Origin: Nodosilinea sp. LEGE 07298
GTDB taxonomy: Bacteria; Cyanobacteriota; Cyanobacteriia; Phormidesmidales; Phormidesmidaceae
Length of the DNA stretch: 43,658 nt
Reading direction: 5' to 3'
Assembly (NCBI RefSeq): GCF_015207265.1
Contig: NZ_JADEXE010000018.1
Span: 1 to 43,658, forward strand
The notes beneath the pieces are model-generated. The model was not told where the DNA came from and searched no databases. It was given only the letters and a program-made list of their open reading frames with translations. The position numbers and the translations under genes are program-made. This document shows positions 17,301 to 28,992 of the stretch, piece after piece (the first letter of the stretch is position 1; each line of letters opens with the position of its first letter).

Positions 17301-17721
17301 CTGTAATGCTGTATTGCCCAAACCCCTTCAGCGGCGGGTGCTGCTCGATCACATTGGCCGCAGCCTGGGCCTTACCTATCAGTACACCGTTGGGCCTAGG
17401 CCTGAGAGCGAAGCTGGCGCGACGGTCAAAGACTGGTCGCAAGGGGCGATCGCAGCCTTGCCCGATTACAGTGGGCAAAGCTCGATTAAAGATCATCGCC
17501 CTCTTACCGAGGCCGACTTTAGTGTGCTTACCCCCGACTGGCTGAGCCAAATTCATCAGGCCGCCCAGGCTGCTGACGACCGCCGCGTGCGCCAGCTGAT
17601 TGCCCAACTACCCCCCGGTCAAGCCCCCCTAGCCCAGCGGTTAAATCGTCTGGTCAACGATTTTCGCCTCGATGTCATTATCGATCTGACCGCTGTCCCC
17701 CCCTCAACCATTTCCCTGTAG
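14368..17721 (+). CDS. membrane hybrid histidine kinase: MHYT-PAS-GAF-HisKA-HATPase-receiver
   Basis: The 1117-residue sensor opens with an MHYT domain of about seven membrane helices with its three repeats, ATHFIGM (59-65), MHYTGM (123-128) and LHYTAM (191-196), thought to sense O2, CO or NO through copper. A PAS domain (about 268-375) and a GAF domain (about 405-575) follow. The GAF has Cys532 in TCYLEFLERWQVRAY, the place where cyanobacteriochromes attach bilin, but Tyr replaces the usual His after it. Then come HisKA with His629 (MSHELRTP), HATPase (NLIGNAIKF, DTGVGI, GTGLGL), a receiver with Asp933 (CLDMRMP), and a tail of about 100 residues with helical pattern. I chose the ATG at 14368 because the MHYT helices begin there; a TTG at 14323 adds 15 residues. 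The cyclase gene starts 12 bases after the stop, so the two form an operon. Confidence 0.92.
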   Translation: MPYAVVGHYNAGLIGLSLGVAALASFTTLSLGRQILGIERYQWPWLIGGGLAMGTGIWATHFIGMLALELPIPVTYDLLTTGLSLVSAVLAASVALALVSRPNLSWSGLGTGGLAMGLAIAWMHYTGMAAMEIPAHLSYHWPLVALSVVIAVVASTAALALNLWPQRRHGQGQPWFAKLAVPALGVAVGGLHYTAMAATAFQPNDLTNDLTHDLTIDAGALPNLDAPWLALAVGLGAAVILIITLVALRINRSLTQQRVQEVAMANSEQRFRALIRDMAVGALLLNAKAEILIRNQAAQQLLHLPERESHPLVFGQAGYIQREDGTPFLEKELPVQRAIAQKAPLGNVVIGVSATQANSPRWLLVNVDPQLNEAGQVERVVCTCSDITLQKQAEVAVRAVANREKAVMQIVQRMRQTLDLEAIFAATTEELQQALSCDRVWIYRFNPDWSGTVVAEALIDPTAPSTLATAIVSDRLIEQDDCGARQLQNGGFDDGYLLLEDTYLQETQAETYRQDRTYHRVNDIYTEGFNTCYLEFLERWQVRAYVIVPIFAGSQLWGLLGVYAHHHPRTWTRQEVKMVLQVGTHLGTAVQQADLLRQTQQQAQALAVAKRAADAASQAKGDFLASMSHELRTPLNAILGFTQILHDDDSLDSAHRDLIAIVNRSGNHLLGLVNNVLSLAKIEANKITLNEGAFDLHQLIQAVGDLLQLKAEAKGIQLEVVQPPPLPHQLWIDEGKLRQILINLIGNAIKFTPQGRVVVRSRLQQNLGDSARPYRLSIEVQDTGVGINSEEITHLFQPFHQTQSGRRSAEGTGLGLSLSYNFAQLMGGDITVTSQPGAGSTFIVSLPVGMATMVKDRLTETITAKSEQPEHDIMHLALHQSAPRILVADDAAESRLLIRHWLEGAGFEVCEASQGQEALDLWQSWQPHLICLDMRMPVLDGYGVARRVRELPGGDTTAIIAITASVFEEQRSDCIVAGCNAVLPKPLQRRVLLDHIGRSLGLTYQYTVGPRPESEAGATVKDWSQGAIAALPDYSGQSSIKDHRPLTEADFSVLTPDWLSQIHQAAQAADDRRVRQLIAQLPPGQAPLAQRLNRLVNDFRLDVIIDLTAVPPSTISL

Positions 17722-17733
17722 CCGATTGAACCT

Positions 17734-18933
17734 ATGACTACCGCTGTACCCCCTCTCCATCAGGAGGCAGGCATTAAAGATGCAGACATTCTGTTGGTAG
17801 ACGATATTCCCGATAACCTACGGGTGTTATCCACCATTCTGGAATCTGAGGGCTACCGCTGCCGTAAGGCTATTAGTGGTGCACTGGCCCTCAATGCCAT
17901 TGCGCTGGCCCCTCCAGATCTGATTTTGCTTGACATCACTATGCCCATCATGAATGGGTTTGAGGTCTGCCGTCAGCTTAAAGTCAGCGAGAGCACCCAA
18001 AGCATTCCAATTATTTTTCTGACCGCCCGCGACGCCGAAACCGAAAAAGAGCAGGCCTTTGGCCTGGGGGCCGCCGACTATATCGTTAAGCCCTTTATGG
18101 CCTACGAAGTACTGCTGCGAGTCAAACACCAGCTAGCCCTGCGGCGACAGCAGCAGCAGCTAGAGATTCAAAATCAGCAGCTTCAGGCCGAAATTAAAGA
18201 ACGTCAGCAGGCTGAGGCCGAGCTTCGCCGTCAGCGGCAGCGTTCTGAAGAGCTATTGACTAACGTGCTGCCCTTTCAAATTGCTCAGCGCCTTAAGGAG
18301 CGGGAGCAGGCGATCGCCGACCAGTTCGACGCCGTCACGATTTTGTTTGCCGACATCGTGGGCTTTAGCCCCGTAGCGGCTCAGCTGGCCCCCTGCGAGC
18401 TAGTTCATTTGCTCAACCAAATGTTTTCTCGGTTCGATGAACTGGCCGCTATGTACAAGCTAGAAAAAATTAAAACCATCGGCGATGCCTATATGGTAGC
18501 TGCCGGAGTACCCTGCCCCCGGTCTGACCACGCCCAGGCGATCGCCCAGATGGCTTTGGATATGCAGACCACCATCAGTGACTTCCAGCGGCCCGACGGT
18601 CATCCCTTCCAGTTGCGCATTGGCATCAATTCAGGCAGTGTCGTAGCTGGAGTCATCGGCATTCGCAAGTTTATTTACGATCTCTGGGGCGACACCGTCA
18701 ACATTGCCAGTTTCATGGAGACGACTGGTGAGGCGGGCAAAATTCAGGTTTCAGAGTTGACCTATACCCACCTCAAAGACCACTTTACCCTCAAGCCCCG
18801 AGGCCCAATTGGTTTGAAGAATGGCGACAGCATCACCACCTACTGGCTGATTCCCCAAGAGCAGGCTATCCCCAAACCTACCCAGCTTACGGTCCTGGAG
18901 CATCCTACAGGTTCTGCCCTGTGCTGCGGCTAA
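17734..18933 (+). CDS. response regulator with class III adenylate/guanylate cyclase domain
   Basis: The 399-residue protein joins a receiver domain (about 17-135; ILLVDD, phospho-acceptor Asp67 in LLDITMP, Lys119 in IVKPF), a Gln/Glu-rich coiled coil (about 137-180) and a class III cyclase catalytic domain (about 195-375). In the cyclase, Asp207 (FADIVGFS) and Asp251 (IGDAYM) are the metal ligands. Lys247 and Asp316 (YDLWGD) are the residues that select adenine, which favours ATP and cAMP. Asn323 of the transition state is present, but the Arg normally four residues later is Phe327 (VNIASFMET). It follows the hybrid kinase by 12 bases and is the likely phosphotransfer target of that kinase. 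It ends 3 bases before the convergent pyrG. Confidence 0.93.
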   Translation: MTTAVPPLHQEAGIKDADILLVDDIPDNLRVLSTILESEGYRCRKAISGALALNAIALAPPDLILLDITMPIMNGFEVCRQLKVSESTQSIPIIFLTARDAETEKEQAFGLGAADYIVKPFMAYEVLLRVKHQLALRRQQQQLEIQNQQLQAEIKERQQAEAELRRQRQRSEELLTNVLPFQIAQRLKEREQAIADQFDAVTILFADIVGFSPVAAQLAPCELVHLLNQMFSRFDELAAMYKLEKIKTIGDAYMVAAGVPCPRSDHAQAIAQMALDMQTTISDFQRPDGHPFQLRIGINSGSVVAGVIGIRKFIYDLWGDTVNIASFMETTGEAGKIQVSELTYTHLKDHFTLKPRGPIGLKNGDSITTYWLIPQEQAIPKPTQLTVLEHPTGSALCCG

Positions 18934-18936
18934 CCC

Positions 18937-20589
<1,653 letters not shown>

Positions 20590-20676
20590 TTAACCCAGAC
20601 CCCAGGAGCGTTAACCCGTTAATTGTGCCACAGGGGCCGGGTGATTCGTGTTGATCCTGAGCGCCGTCGGTAAAGC

Positions 20677-20703
20677 GGGCTAGAGAATAAGTGGGCTAGA
20701 GAA
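20677..20703. repeat. two 11-base direct repeats in the hisD-pyrG gap
   Basis: GGGCTAGAGAA occurs at 20677-20687 and 20693-20703, a period of 16. It lies 3' of the hisD stop and upstream of pyrG, both on the minus strand. It may be a chance duplication or a regulator site. Confidence 0.5.
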
Positions 20704-20710
20704 GGCTGGG

Positions 20711-22039
20711 CTAAGCGCTAGAAGACCCCTCGCCACCGCCCGATTCGGGCTGCACCCGTCGCTGCACCGAGTCGCCGTGGGAGGGCAGCCCCTCGGTCTC
20801 GGTCAGCACCGCGATCGCATCCGCTACCCCCCGTAGGGCTTCCGGAGAATACTGCATCAGGCTAGAGTGCTTCATAAAGGTTTCGGTCGAAAGCGGTGAG
20901 GCATAGCGGGCCGCGCCCGAGGTGGGCAAGGTGTGGTTGGGGCCAGCCAAATAGTCACCCACCGCTTCGGGGGTAGAATGGCCTAAAAAGATCGCGCCGG
21001 CGTGGCGAATGTGCTCCAGCAGATCCCAGGGCTCGGCCACTTCCAGCTGCAGGTGCTCAGGAGCAAAGCCATTAGACAACTCAGCCGCCCGCTCCAAACT
21101 ATCGACGACGACCGCCAGACCATAGTTAGCGATCGCCTTTTCCGTTAGCGTCTGGCGCGGATGCCCCGCTAGCTGGCGATCGACCTCGGCGGCTACCCTC
21201 GTCGCCAGCGGCTCGCTGGTCGTGAGCAAAATAGCGGCGGCGATCGGATCGTGCTCCGCCTGGGCCAGCAGATCGGCGGCGACGTGGGCGGGGTTAGCCG
21301 TATGGTCAGCAATCACCAAAACTTCAGATGGCCCTGCCAACGAGTCGATGCCTACGGTGCCGAAAACCAATTTTTTCGCCAGCGTGACATAGATATTGCC
21401 GGGGCCAGTAATTACATCTACTGCCGGTATCGTCTCAGTGCCGTAGGCCAATGCCCCCACGGCCTGGGCGCCCCCAACCCGATAAATTTCGGTAATACCT
21501 GCCTCTTGAGCTGCCACCAGCACCGCCGGGTTGACTGTACCTGTTTGGCCAGGGGGAGTGACCATGACCACCTGCTTAACCCCAGCCACTCGGGCCGGAA
21601 TCGCGTTCATAACGACGGTACTGGGGTAAGAAGCGCGCCCCCCAGGAACGTAGATACCGGCTCGATCGACGGGGGTGTAGCGCTTACCCAGGACCACGCC
21701 ATTGTCTTCAAACCTTACCCAGCTCTGAGGTACTCGCTGGCGATGAAAGGCTTCTACATTTTTACAGGCCAGTCGAATGGCATCCAGCAGCCCCTTACTC
21801 ACCTGCTGATAGGCCGCATCCAGCTCAGCCCCCGAGAAGCGCAGCCCATCGGCGGCTAGGGTAACTCCGTCAAAGTCCGCAGTATACTGAATAAGGGCCT
21901 GGTCTCCCTGGCGGCGAACAGCATGCAATATTTCTCGAACCGTGGCTTCCTTATGCACGACTTGATCGTCGTGGGTGCGGGCACAGATGCGTTGCAGCTC
22001 TGCTTTTGCCTCGGGTAGCTGATGGGTGATGCGCAGCAT
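20711..22039 (-). CDS. hisD: histidinol dehydrogenase
   Basis: HisD catalyses the last two oxidations of histidine synthesis, L-histidinol to L-histidine, with NAD and zinc. The 442-residue product has the family segments GRASYPSTVVMNAIPA, the zinc-site region LLAQAEHDP, the catalytic APEHLQL, and VGDYLAGPNHTLPTSG with further zinc ligands. About 15 residues at the C-terminus (QRRVQPESGGGEGSSSA) look like a non-conserved tail. The ATG at 22039 gives the normal N-terminus MLRITHQLPEAKAEL. Divergent from rpsT with 224 bases between starts. No other his gene is nearby, as is usual for scattered cyanobacterial his genes. Confidence 0.97.
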   Translation of the reverse strand: MLRITHQLPEAKAELQRICARTHDDQVVHKEATVREILHAVRRQGDQALIQYTADFDGVTLAADGLRFSGAELDAAYQQVSKGLLDAIRLACKNVEAFHRQRVPQSWVRFEDNGVVLGKRYTPVDRAGIYVPGGRASYPSTVVMNAIPARVAGVKQVVMVTPPGQTGTVNPAVLVAAQEAGITEIYRVGGAQAVGALAYGTETIPAVDVITGPGNIYVTLAKKLVFGTVGIDSLAGPSEVLVIADHTANPAHVAADLLAQAEHDPIAAAILLTTSEPLATRVAAEVDRQLAGHPRQTLTEKAIANYGLAVVVDSLERAAELSNGFAPEHLQLEVAEPWDLLEHIRHAGAIFLGHSTPEAVGDYLAGPNHTLPTSGAARYASPLSTETFMKHSSLMQYSPEALRGVADAIAVLTETEGLPSHGDSVQRRVQPESGGGEGSSSA

Positions 22040-22263
22040 TACAGCCAGGAATCCAGATAAGCCAGCAAGGTGCGGTGCGCTAGGTTAGCTGCTTGGGAGC
22101 GGTAAAACATTCCGCAAAGGCAGTCAACACCAGCGTTGTACCATCCTAGTCGATCTACAGACTAATTTGGTAGCCAGACCAAGCATTCATTTACACCGTT
22201 TGGTGCAAATTGGTGCTAACATGCTTTATCCAGTCAATTAATCTTGTTAAGCTAGGGCGAACT

Positions 22264-22566
22264 GTGGCAAACATCAAGTCTGCACTAAAACGAATTGAAA
22301 TCACCGAGCGCAATCGGTTGCACAACCGATCCTACAAGTCGGCAGTCAAAACTCTGACCAAAAACTATCTCTCTGCTGTTGACGCCTATCGGGCTGACCC
22401 TAGCGCTGATACCCAAAAGCAGGTTGAGGCCACCATGGCTGCTGCCTACAGTAAAATTGATAAGGCCGTAAAGCGTGGCGTGCTTCATCCTAATACCGGT
22501 GCTCGCAAGAAGTCTGGCCTGGCTCGGGTGCTCAAGGCTCAAGAGGCCACAGGGGCTGCGTCCTAG
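22264..22566 (+). CDS. rpsT: 30S ribosomal protein S20
   Basis: S20 binds 16S rRNA in small-subunit assembly. Starting at the GTG at 22264 the product is 100 residues, [21 protein letters not shown]..., with the basic helical composition and the [24 protein letters not shown] tail typical of S20. A longer frame starting at 22210 would add 18 residues with no S20 similarity, so I reject it. A purine-rich AGGG sits about 10 bases before the GTG. It opens the conserved cyanobacterial order rpsT, tatD, rpoB, rpoC1, rpoC2. Confidence 0.96.
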   Translation: MANIKSALKRIEITERNRLHNRSYKSAVKTLTKNYLSAVDAYRADPSADTQKQVEATMAAAYSKIDKAVKRGVLHPNTGARKKSGLARVLKAQEATGAAS

Positions 22567-22625
22567 GTTACCCCTAGGTTTCAAATACGCTGGGCTACCT
22601 GCCGTTTCTTGTCGCTGCATTTGTT

Positions 22626-23468
22626 ATGCCTTTGGTTGATACCCACGTACATCTCAATTTTGATACGTTTACTGGGGATCTCGACGAACTAACCCAGGCC
22701 TGGAGACAGGCCGGGGTTTTAGCTTTGGTGCATTCTTGCGTCGAGCCTGGAGAGTTTGCGGCTATGCAGGCGATCGCCGATCGCATTCCCGAGCTGTACC
22801 TGTCCGTGGGGCTTCATCCCCTCGATATGGATAAGTGGACTGGTGAAACGGCCGCCCAGATTGCTGAGCTGGCTGCCTCTGACAGTCGGGTTGTTGCCAT
22901 TGGCGAAACCGGACTCGATTTCTTTAAGGCAGATGACGAAGCTGTTCAGCGCGAGGCTTTTTGGCAGCAGTTAACCATTGCCCATGGTCTGGGGCTACCA
23001 GTCATTGTCCACTGTCGAGATGCGGCCCAGGCTACAGCTGAGGTGATTGAGGAGTTTCAGCGTCATGTTGGCCCTGTTACTGGTGTCATGCACTGCTGGG
23101 CAGGTACTCCGGCAGAGACCCAACGGTTTCTTGATCTAGGGTTCTACATTAGCTTTAGCGGTATTGTCACCTTCAAAAATGCTCATCAGGTTAAAGCCTC
23201 GGCCCAAATGGTGCCTGCCCACCGATTGCTAGTTGAAACGGACTGTCCCTTTCTTACCCCCGAACCTCGGCGTAAAGAGCGCCGCAACCAGCCTGCCTTT
23301 GTATATCATGTGGCGGCTTACCTAGCTGAGCTACGCCAGGTCAATTTTGAAGCCTTAGCTCAGACAACTACCCACAACGCTGTGACCTTGTTTAAATTAC
23401 CCGAGTCATCCCTATTGCTTTCCGCTTACCCTAATTTGCATTATGTCCCCACCCCGGCGGGCTGCTAG
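22626..23468 (+). CDS. TatD-family metal-dependent hydrolase / DNase
   Basis: The 280-residue product has a TIM-barrel metallo-hydrolase pattern: VDTHVHL with His7 and His9, Glu94 in GETGLDF, His129 in VIVHCRDA, His156 in VMHCWAG and Asp206 in VETDCPFL. These are the metal ligands of the TatD family, which includes 3'-5' DNases active in DNA repair and apoptosis-like degradation. The gene lies 59 bases after rpsT and 174 bases before rpoB, the same position as in other cyanobacteria, so it is likely co-transcribed with rpsT. The length is slightly above the usual 255-265 because of a C-terminal extension of about 20 residues. Confidence 0.93.
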   Translation: MPLVDTHVHLNFDTFTGDLDELTQAWRQAGVLALVHSCVEPGEFAAMQAIADRIPELYLSVGLHPLDMDKWTGETAAQIAELAASDSRVVAIGETGLDFFKADDEAVQREAFWQQLTIAHGLGLPVIVHCRDAAQATAEVIEEFQRHVGPVTGVMHCWAGTPAETQRFLDLGFYISFSGIVTFKNAHQVKASAQMVPAHRLLVETDCPFLTPEPRRKERRNQPAFVYHVAAYLAELRQVNFEALAQTTTHNAVTLFKLPESSLLLSAYPNLHYVPTPAGC

Positions 23469-23642
23469 GCAGTTGGTCTATTGTGCGGGTGTGCGATCGC
23501 CGTTGTGCAACCTCTCCCCAATCATTAGATCGGCCTCTACGGCCATCCTACTTTACCGCCCCGATTTACCCACTCGCTCCGTTTGAGATGCGTCGTTACA
23601 TTCTGACTCATCTGCACTTGGCCGACCTGCACTAGGAGACCC

Positions 23643-26600
23643 ATGACTGAAACCACCGTTTACCAAACTACTCCCAACTTTGTTCTGCCCGACCTGGTAG
23701 AAATTCAGCGGTCTAGCTTTCGCTGGTTTTTAGAAGAAGGGCTGATTGAAGAGCTGGAAAGCTTCTCTCCTATCACCGACTATACCGGCAAGCTAGAGCT
23801 GCACTTTTTAGGTAAACAGTACAAGCTCAAAAGCCCTAAGTACGATGTCGATGAGGCCAAGCGGCGGGATGCTACCTATGCCGTGCAGATGTACGTGCCC
23901 ACCCGCTTAATCAACAAAGAGACCGGTGAAATTAAAGAGCAGGAAGTCTTTATTGGCGACCTACCGCTGATGACCGATCGCGGTACCTTCATCATCAACG
24001 GGGCCGAGCGGGTCATCGTTAACCAAATCGTGCGAAGCCCTGGGGTCTACTACAAGGCTGAAACCGACAAGAATGGCCGCCGCACCTACAACGCCAACCT
24101 GATCCCCAACCGAGGGGCTTGGCTTAAGTTCGAGACCGATAAAAATGATCTGGTGTGGGTGCGGATCGACAAAACCCGCAAGCTGTCGGCTCAGGTGCTG
24201 CTGAAGGCCTTAGGCCTTACCGACAACGAGATCTTCGATTCGCTGCGCCACCCCGACTACTTTCAAAAAACCATCGAGAAAGAAGGGCAGTTTAGCGAAG
24301 AGGAGGCCCTGCTTGAGCTGTACCGCAAACTGCGCCCCGGTGAGCCTCCTACCGTGGCTGGGGGTGAACAACTGCTGCACTCTCGCTTCTCCGATCCCAA
24401 GCGATACGACCTGGGTCGGGTGGGCCGCTACAAGCTCAACCGCAAGCTGCGCCTCAATGTGCCCGATGCCACTCGGGTGCTAACGCCTACCGATATTTTG
24501 TCGGCAATCGATTACCTAATCAACCTGGAGTTTGACATCGGCTCCATCGACGACATCGACCACCTAGGCAACCGCCGGGTCCGCTCTGTTGGCGAACTGC
24601 TGCAAAACCAGGTGCGGGTAGGCCTCAACCGCCTAGAGCGCATTATCCGCGAGCGCATGACCGTCTCTGATTCTGACTCGCTGACCCCGGCGTCTCTGGT
24701 GAACCCCAAGCCTCTAGTGGCGGCTATTAAGGAGTTCTTTGGCTCCAGCCAGCTGTCTCAGTTTATGGATCAAACCAACCCCCTAGCAGAGTTAACCCAC
24801 AAGCGACGGATTAGTGCCCTCGGCCCTGGTGGTCTCACGCGTGAGCGGGCCGGTTTTGCCGTGCGCGACATTCACCCCTCCCACTACGGACGTATTTGTC
24901 CCATCGAAACACCGGAGGGGCCTAACGCTGGCCTGATTGGTTCCCTGGCTACCCACGCCCGAGTCAACGAGTTTGGCTTCATTGAAACGCCTTTCTTTAG
25001 GGCTGAGAATGGACGTGTCTTCAAAGACGTCGAGCCGATCTATATGACTGCCGACGAAGAAGACGATCTGCGGGTAGCTCCTGGCGATATTGCCACCGAC
25101 GAAGAAGGCTACATCGTGGGCGACACGATTCCAGTACGCTACCGCCAAGACTTCACGACCACTGACTCCACCGAGGTGGACTATGTGGCCGTATCGCCTG
25201 TGCAGATCATCTCCGTAGCAACGTCGCTGATTCCCTTTCTGGAGCATGATGACGCAAACCGCGCCCTTATGGGGTCTAACATGCAGCGTCAGGCAGTGCC
25301 TTTGCTTCAGCCCGAGCGTCCCTTGGTGGGTACGGGACTAGAAGCCCAGGCCGCGCGTGACTCAGGGATGGTCGTTATCAGCAGCACCGATGGGGAAGTG
25401 GTGTATCTTGACGCAGACCTGATTAAGGTGCGTGACCCAGAGGGTAGTGTCCACACCTATGAGTTGCAAAAGTATCAGCGCTCTAACCAGGATACTTGCC
25501 TTAACCAGCGTCCCATTGTGTTCCCTGGCGAACAGGTTCTAGCCGGGCAAGTCCTGGCAGATGGTTCTGCCACTGAGGGGGGCGAGCTAGCTCTAGGGCA
25601 AAACGTGCTGGTAGCTTACATGCCCTGGGAAGGCTACAACTATGAAGATGCTGTTCTGCTCAGCGAGCGCCTCGTATTTGATGATGTGTACACCTCTATT
25701 CACATCGAAAAATTCGAGATCGAGGCACGACAAACTAAGTTAGGTCCTGAAGAAATTACCAGGGAAATCCCTAACGTTGGCGAAGATGCCCTGCGTCAGC
25801 TAGATGAAACCGGCATTATTCGCATTGGGGCCTGGGTTGATTCGGGAGACATCTTAGTCGGGAAGGTTACCCCCAAGGGTGAATCTGATCAGCCTCCGGA
25901 AGAGAAGCTATTGCGAGCTATTTTTGGCGAAAAAGCCCGAGATGTGCGCGATAACTCGTTGCGGGTGCCAAACGGCGAAAAAGGACGGGTGGTTGATGTG
26001 CGGGTCTTTACCCGAGAACAGGGGGACGAGCTACCGCCTGGGGCCAATATGGTGGTGCGAGTCTATGTGGCGCTGAAACGAAAAATTCAGGTGGGCGACA
26101 AAATGGCCGGTCGTCATGGCAATAAGGGAATTATTTCCCGTATTTTGCCCATCGAAGACATGCCCTACCTGCCCGATGGCACGCCCATTGATATTGCCCT
26201 CAACCCCCTTGGAGTACCTTCCCGCATGAACGTGGGGCAGGTGTTTGAGTGCTTGCTGGGCTGGGCCGCCGAAAACCTCGATGCTCGCTTCAAGGTTATT
26301 CCCTTCGACGAGATGTATGGGGAGGAAGCCTCGCGAAACTCCACCCACGGCAAGCTGATGGAGGCCCGCGAAACCAGCGGCAAAGACTGGATCTTTAACC
26401 CTGATGATCCCGGCAAAATTGTTCTGCGGGACGGTCGTACGGGTGAGGCCTTTGATAAGGCGATTACGGTGGGGAGAGCCTACATGTTGAAGCTGGTACA
26501 CCTAGTCGACGACAAAATTCATGCTCGCTCTACCGGCCCCTATTCTCTGGTGACTCAGCAGCCTCTAGGCGGTAAGGCTCAGCAGGGTGGTCAGCGATTT

Positions 26601-26954
26601 GGCGAAATGGAGGTGTGGGCGCTAGAAGCCTTTGGGGCAGCCTACACTCTCCAGGAGCTGTTGACGGTGAAGTCTGACGATATGCAGGGGCGTAACGAGG
26701 CCCTCAATGCGATCGTCAAGGGCAAGTCAATTCCTCGTCCAGGTACTCCTGAGTCCTTCAAGGTACTGATGCGAGAGCTGCAATCCCTCTGTCTAGATAT
26801 TGCGGTGCACAAGGTCGAAACCCGTGAAGACGGGACCAGCCGCGATACCGAAGTAGACTTGATGGCCGATGTCAACAGTCGTCGTACCCCCTCTCGCCCC
26901 ACCTATGAGTCTATTGCTGCTCGGGATGAGGAGCTAGAAGAAGTAGAAGACTAG
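23643..26954 (+). CDS. rpoB: DNA-directed RNA polymerase subunit beta
   Basis: The beta subunit forms one side of the active-site cleft. The 1103-residue product is full length for cyanobacteria. It shows the fork and rifampicin-region elements [23 protein letters not shown] and the following [20 protein letters not shown], the active-site segment [12 protein letters not shown] (818-829), and the C-terminal [20 protein letters not shown] clamp-binding region. AGGAG at 23634-23638 serves the ATG at 23643. The C-terminus is acidic (EELEEVED). It is followed by rpoC1 after 106 bases that contain a hairpin (26966-27010). Confidence 0.99.
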   Translation: MTETTVYQTTPNFVLPDLVEIQRSSFRWFLEEGLIEELESFSPITDYTGKLELHFLGKQYKLKSPKYDVDEAKRRDATYAVQMYVPTRLINKETGEIKEQEVFIGDLPLMTDRGTFIINGAERVIVNQIVRSPGVYYKAETDKNGRRTYNANLIPNRGAWLKFETDKNDLVWVRIDKTRKLSAQVLLKALGLTDNEIFDSLRHPDYFQKTIEKEGQFSEEEALLELYRKLRPGEPPTVAGGEQLLHSRFSDPKRYDLGRVGRYKLNRKLRLNVPDATRVLTPTDILSAIDYLINLEFDIGSIDDIDHLGNRRVRSVGELLQNQVRVGLNRLERIIRERMTVSDSDSLTPASLVNPKPLVAAIKEFFGSSQLSQFMDQTNPLAELTHKRRISALGPGGLTRERAGFAVRDIHPSHYGRICPIETPEGPNAGLIGSLATHARVNEFGFIETPFFRAENGRVFKDVEPIYMTADEEDDLRVAPGDIATDEEGYIVGDTIPVRYRQDFTTTDSTEVDYVAVSPVQIISVATSLIPFLEHDDANRALMGSNMQRQAVPLLQPERPLVGTGLEAQAARDSGMVVISSTDGEVVYLDADLIKVRDPEGSVHTYELQKYQRSNQDTCLNQRPIVFPGEQVLAGQVLADGSATEGGELALGQNVLVAYMPWEGYNYEDAVLLSERLVFDDVYTSIHIEKFEIEARQTKLGPEEITREIPNVGEDALRQLDETGIIRIGAWVDSGDILVGKVTPKGESDQPPEEKLLRAIFGEKARDVRDNSLRVPNGEKGRVVDVRVFTREQGDELPPGANMVVRVYVALKRKIQVGDKMAGRHGNKGIISRILPIEDMPYLPDGTPIDIALNPLGVPSRMNVGQVFECLLGWAAENLDARFKVIPFDEMYGEEASRNSTHGKLMEARETSGKDWIFNPDDPGKIVLRDGRTGEAFDKAITVGRAYMLKLVHLVDDKIHARSTGPYSLVTQQPLGGKAQQGGQRFGEMEVWALEAFGAAYTLQELLTVKSDDMQGRNEALNAIVKGKSIPRPGTPESFKVLMRELQSLCLDIAVHKVETREDGTSRDTEVDLMADVNSRRTPSRPTYESIAARDEELEEVED

Positions 26955-26965
26955 CCCATCCCCAC

Positions 26966-27010
26966 GTCTGTCCTCAAGGATTGTGCCTTAGGTAGTCCTT
27001 AGGGACAGAC
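26966..27010 (+). other. hairpin in the rpoB-rpoC1 intercistronic gap
   Basis: GTCTGTCC (26966-26973) pairs with GGACAGAC (27003-27010), and inside it AAGGA pairs with TCCTT, separated from the outer stem by a T.G pair and one C/A mismatch. That makes a hairpin of about 15 paired positions with a 15-base loop. It begins 12 bases after the rpoB stop and ends about 50 bases before the rpoC1 start. No T-run follows, so it is not an intrinsic terminator; RNA processing or attenuation are candidate roles. Confidence 0.65.
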
Positions 27011-27060
27011 ATTATCCTCCACACCCTAGACCAAGCGCCCTTTCAAGGAAAATACCCAGC

Positions 27061-28935
27061 ATGGCCAAGCTAGAACAACGGTTTGACTACGTCAAAATCG
27101 GCCTCGCCTCCCCAGAACGGATTCGCCAGTGGGGAGAGCGCACCCTGCCTAACGGACAAATCGTGGGCGAAGTTACCAAACCCGAAACGATCAACTACCG
27201 CACCCTCAAGCCTGAAATGGACGGACTATTCTGCGAGCGCATCTTTGGCCCCGCCAAGGACTGGGAGTGCCACTGCGGTAAGTACAAGCGGGTGCGCCAC
27301 CGGGGTATTGTGTGCGAGCGCTGCGGCGTGGAGGTAACCGAGTCACGGGTGCGCCGTCACCGGATGGGCTACATTAAGCTGGCCGCCCCGGTGGCCCACG
27401 TGTGGTACCTGAAGGGTATCCCCAGCTATATTGCCATTTTGCTCGACATGCCCCTGCGCGACGTAGAGCAGATTGTCTACTTCAATGCCTATGTGGTGCT
27501 CGATCCGGGCAACGCTGAAAATCTCAGCTACAAGCAACTGCTGACCGAAGATCAGTGGATTGAGATCGAGGATCAGCTCTATGACGAAGAAACTGAGCTG
27601 TCTGGGGTTGAGGTCGGCATTGGGGCCGAAGCGCTCCAGCGATTGCTGGAGGATCTGGAGCTAGAGACCACGGCGGAAAAGCTGCGGGAAGATATTGCCA
27701 ACTCTAAAGGCCAGAAACGGGCCAAGCTGATCAAGCGCCTGCGGGTAATTGACAACTTTATCGCCACAGGCTCTAAGACCGAGTGGATGGTGCTGGACGT
27801 GATTCCGGTGATTCCGCCCGATCTGAGGCCGATGGTGCAGCTAGATGGTGGCCGCTTTGCCACCTCCGACCTCAACGACCTCTACCGCCGTGTGATCAAC
27901 CGCAATAACCGACTGGCGCGTCTGCAGGAGATTCTGGCTCCAGAAATCATTGTCCGTAACGAAAAGCGGATGCTGCAGGAAGCCGTCGATGCGTTGATCG
28001 ACAACGGTCGCCGAGGCCGCACCGTGGTGGGGGCTAACAATCGACCGCTAAAATCCCTCTCTGACATTATTGAGGGTAAGCAGGGGCGCTTCCGCCAAAA
28101 CCTCCTGGGCAAACGAGTTGACTACTCTGGCCGTTCTGTCATCGTGGTTGGCCCCAAGCTGCAAATTCACCAGTGCGGTCTGCCTCGGGAAATGGCGATC
28201 GAGCTGTTTCAACCCTTTGTGATTCACCGGCTGATTCGCCAGGGCTTGGTCAACAACATCAAAGCGGCCAAAAAGCTGATTCAGCACAATGACCCTAGTG
28301 TGTGGGACGTGCTGGAGGAAGTGATTGAAAGCCACCCCGTTATGCTAAACCGAGCGCCGACTCTGCACCGTTTGGGCATTCAGGCCTTTGAGCCGATTCT
28401 GGTGGAAGGGCGAGCGATTCAGCTGCATCCGCTAGTGTGCCCGGCCTTCAACGCTGACTTTGACGGTGACCAGATGGCGGTGCACGTGCCCCTATCTCTG
28501 GAGGCCCAGTCAGAGGCCCGACTACTAATGTTGGCCTCGAATAATGTGCTCTCGCCTGCCACGGGTCAGCCGATCATCACCCCCTCCCAGGACATGGTGC
28601 TGGGCTGCTACTACCTAACGGCGGAAAACCCTGATGCCAACAAGGGCGAGGGGCATTACTTCGCCAGTATGGAGGACGCCATCATGGCCTTTGAGCAGGG
28701 CGTAGTCGATCTTCATTCCAAGGTATGGCTGCGGTTTGATGGGGAGGTTGAGTCTGACCAACCCAAGACATCTGCCCCTGAGCGGATGGAGTCTGAGGAC
28801 GGCACCATTACTGAAATTTACCCCGATCGCCGGATGCGTTTAGACAGTGAGGGCAACTTGATTTCTCAGTACATCAAGACTACGCCGGGCCGCATTATCT
28901 ACAACAAGGCGGTGCTCGACGCGATCGCTGGCTAG
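27061..28935 (+). CDS. rpoC1: DNA-directed RNA polymerase subunit gamma (RpoC1)
   Basis: In cyanobacteria and plastids the beta-prime subunit is split, and RpoC1 is its N-terminal part. The 624-residue product has the zinc ribbon with Cys70, Cys72, Cys85 and Cys88 (CHCGKY...CERCG), the clamp helices, and the catalytic [12 protein letters not shown] at 464-475, in which Asp466, Asp468 and Asp470 hold the active-site magnesium. The C-terminus ends before the secondary-channel elements, which are in RpoC2. The ATG at 27061 follows CAAGGA at 27044-27049. It is 57 bases ahead of rpoC2. Confidence 0.99.
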   Translation: MAKLEQRFDYVKIGLASPERIRQWGERTLPNGQIVGEVTKPETINYRTLKPEMDGLFCERIFGPAKDWECHCGKYKRVRHRGIVCERCGVEVTESRVRRHRMGYIKLAAPVAHVWYLKGIPSYIAILLDMPLRDVEQIVYFNAYVVLDPGNAENLSYKQLLTEDQWIEIEDQLYDEETELSGVEVGIGAEALQRLLEDLELETTAEKLREDIANSKGQKRAKLIKRLRVIDNFIATGSKTEWMVLDVIPVIPPDLRPMVQLDGGRFATSDLNDLYRRVINRNNRLARLQEILAPEIIVRNEKRMLQEAVDALIDNGRRGRTVVGANNRPLKSLSDIIEGKQGRFRQNLLGKRVDYSGRSVIVVGPKLQIHQCGLPREMAIELFQPFVIHRLIRQGLVNNIKAAKKLIQHNDPSVWDVLEEVIESHPVMLNRAPTLHRLGIQAFEPILVEGRAIQLHPLVCPAFNADFDGDQMAVHVPLSLEAQSEARLLMLASNNVLSPATGQPIITPSQDMVLGCYYLTAENPDANKGEGHYFASMEDAIMAFEQGVVDLHSKVWLRFDGEVESDQPKTSAPERMESEDGTITEIYPDRRMRLDSEGNLISQYIKTTPGRIIYNKAVLDAIAG

Positions 28936-28992
28936 GAGCCACAAAAACACCACAGCACGAACATCACAGGCACATTACAAAGGGCAAAACCT

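Noticed and set aside
21251-21859. Plus-strand 202-residue frame antisense to hisD
   Set aside because: Shadow of hisD codons; no recognisable protein features.
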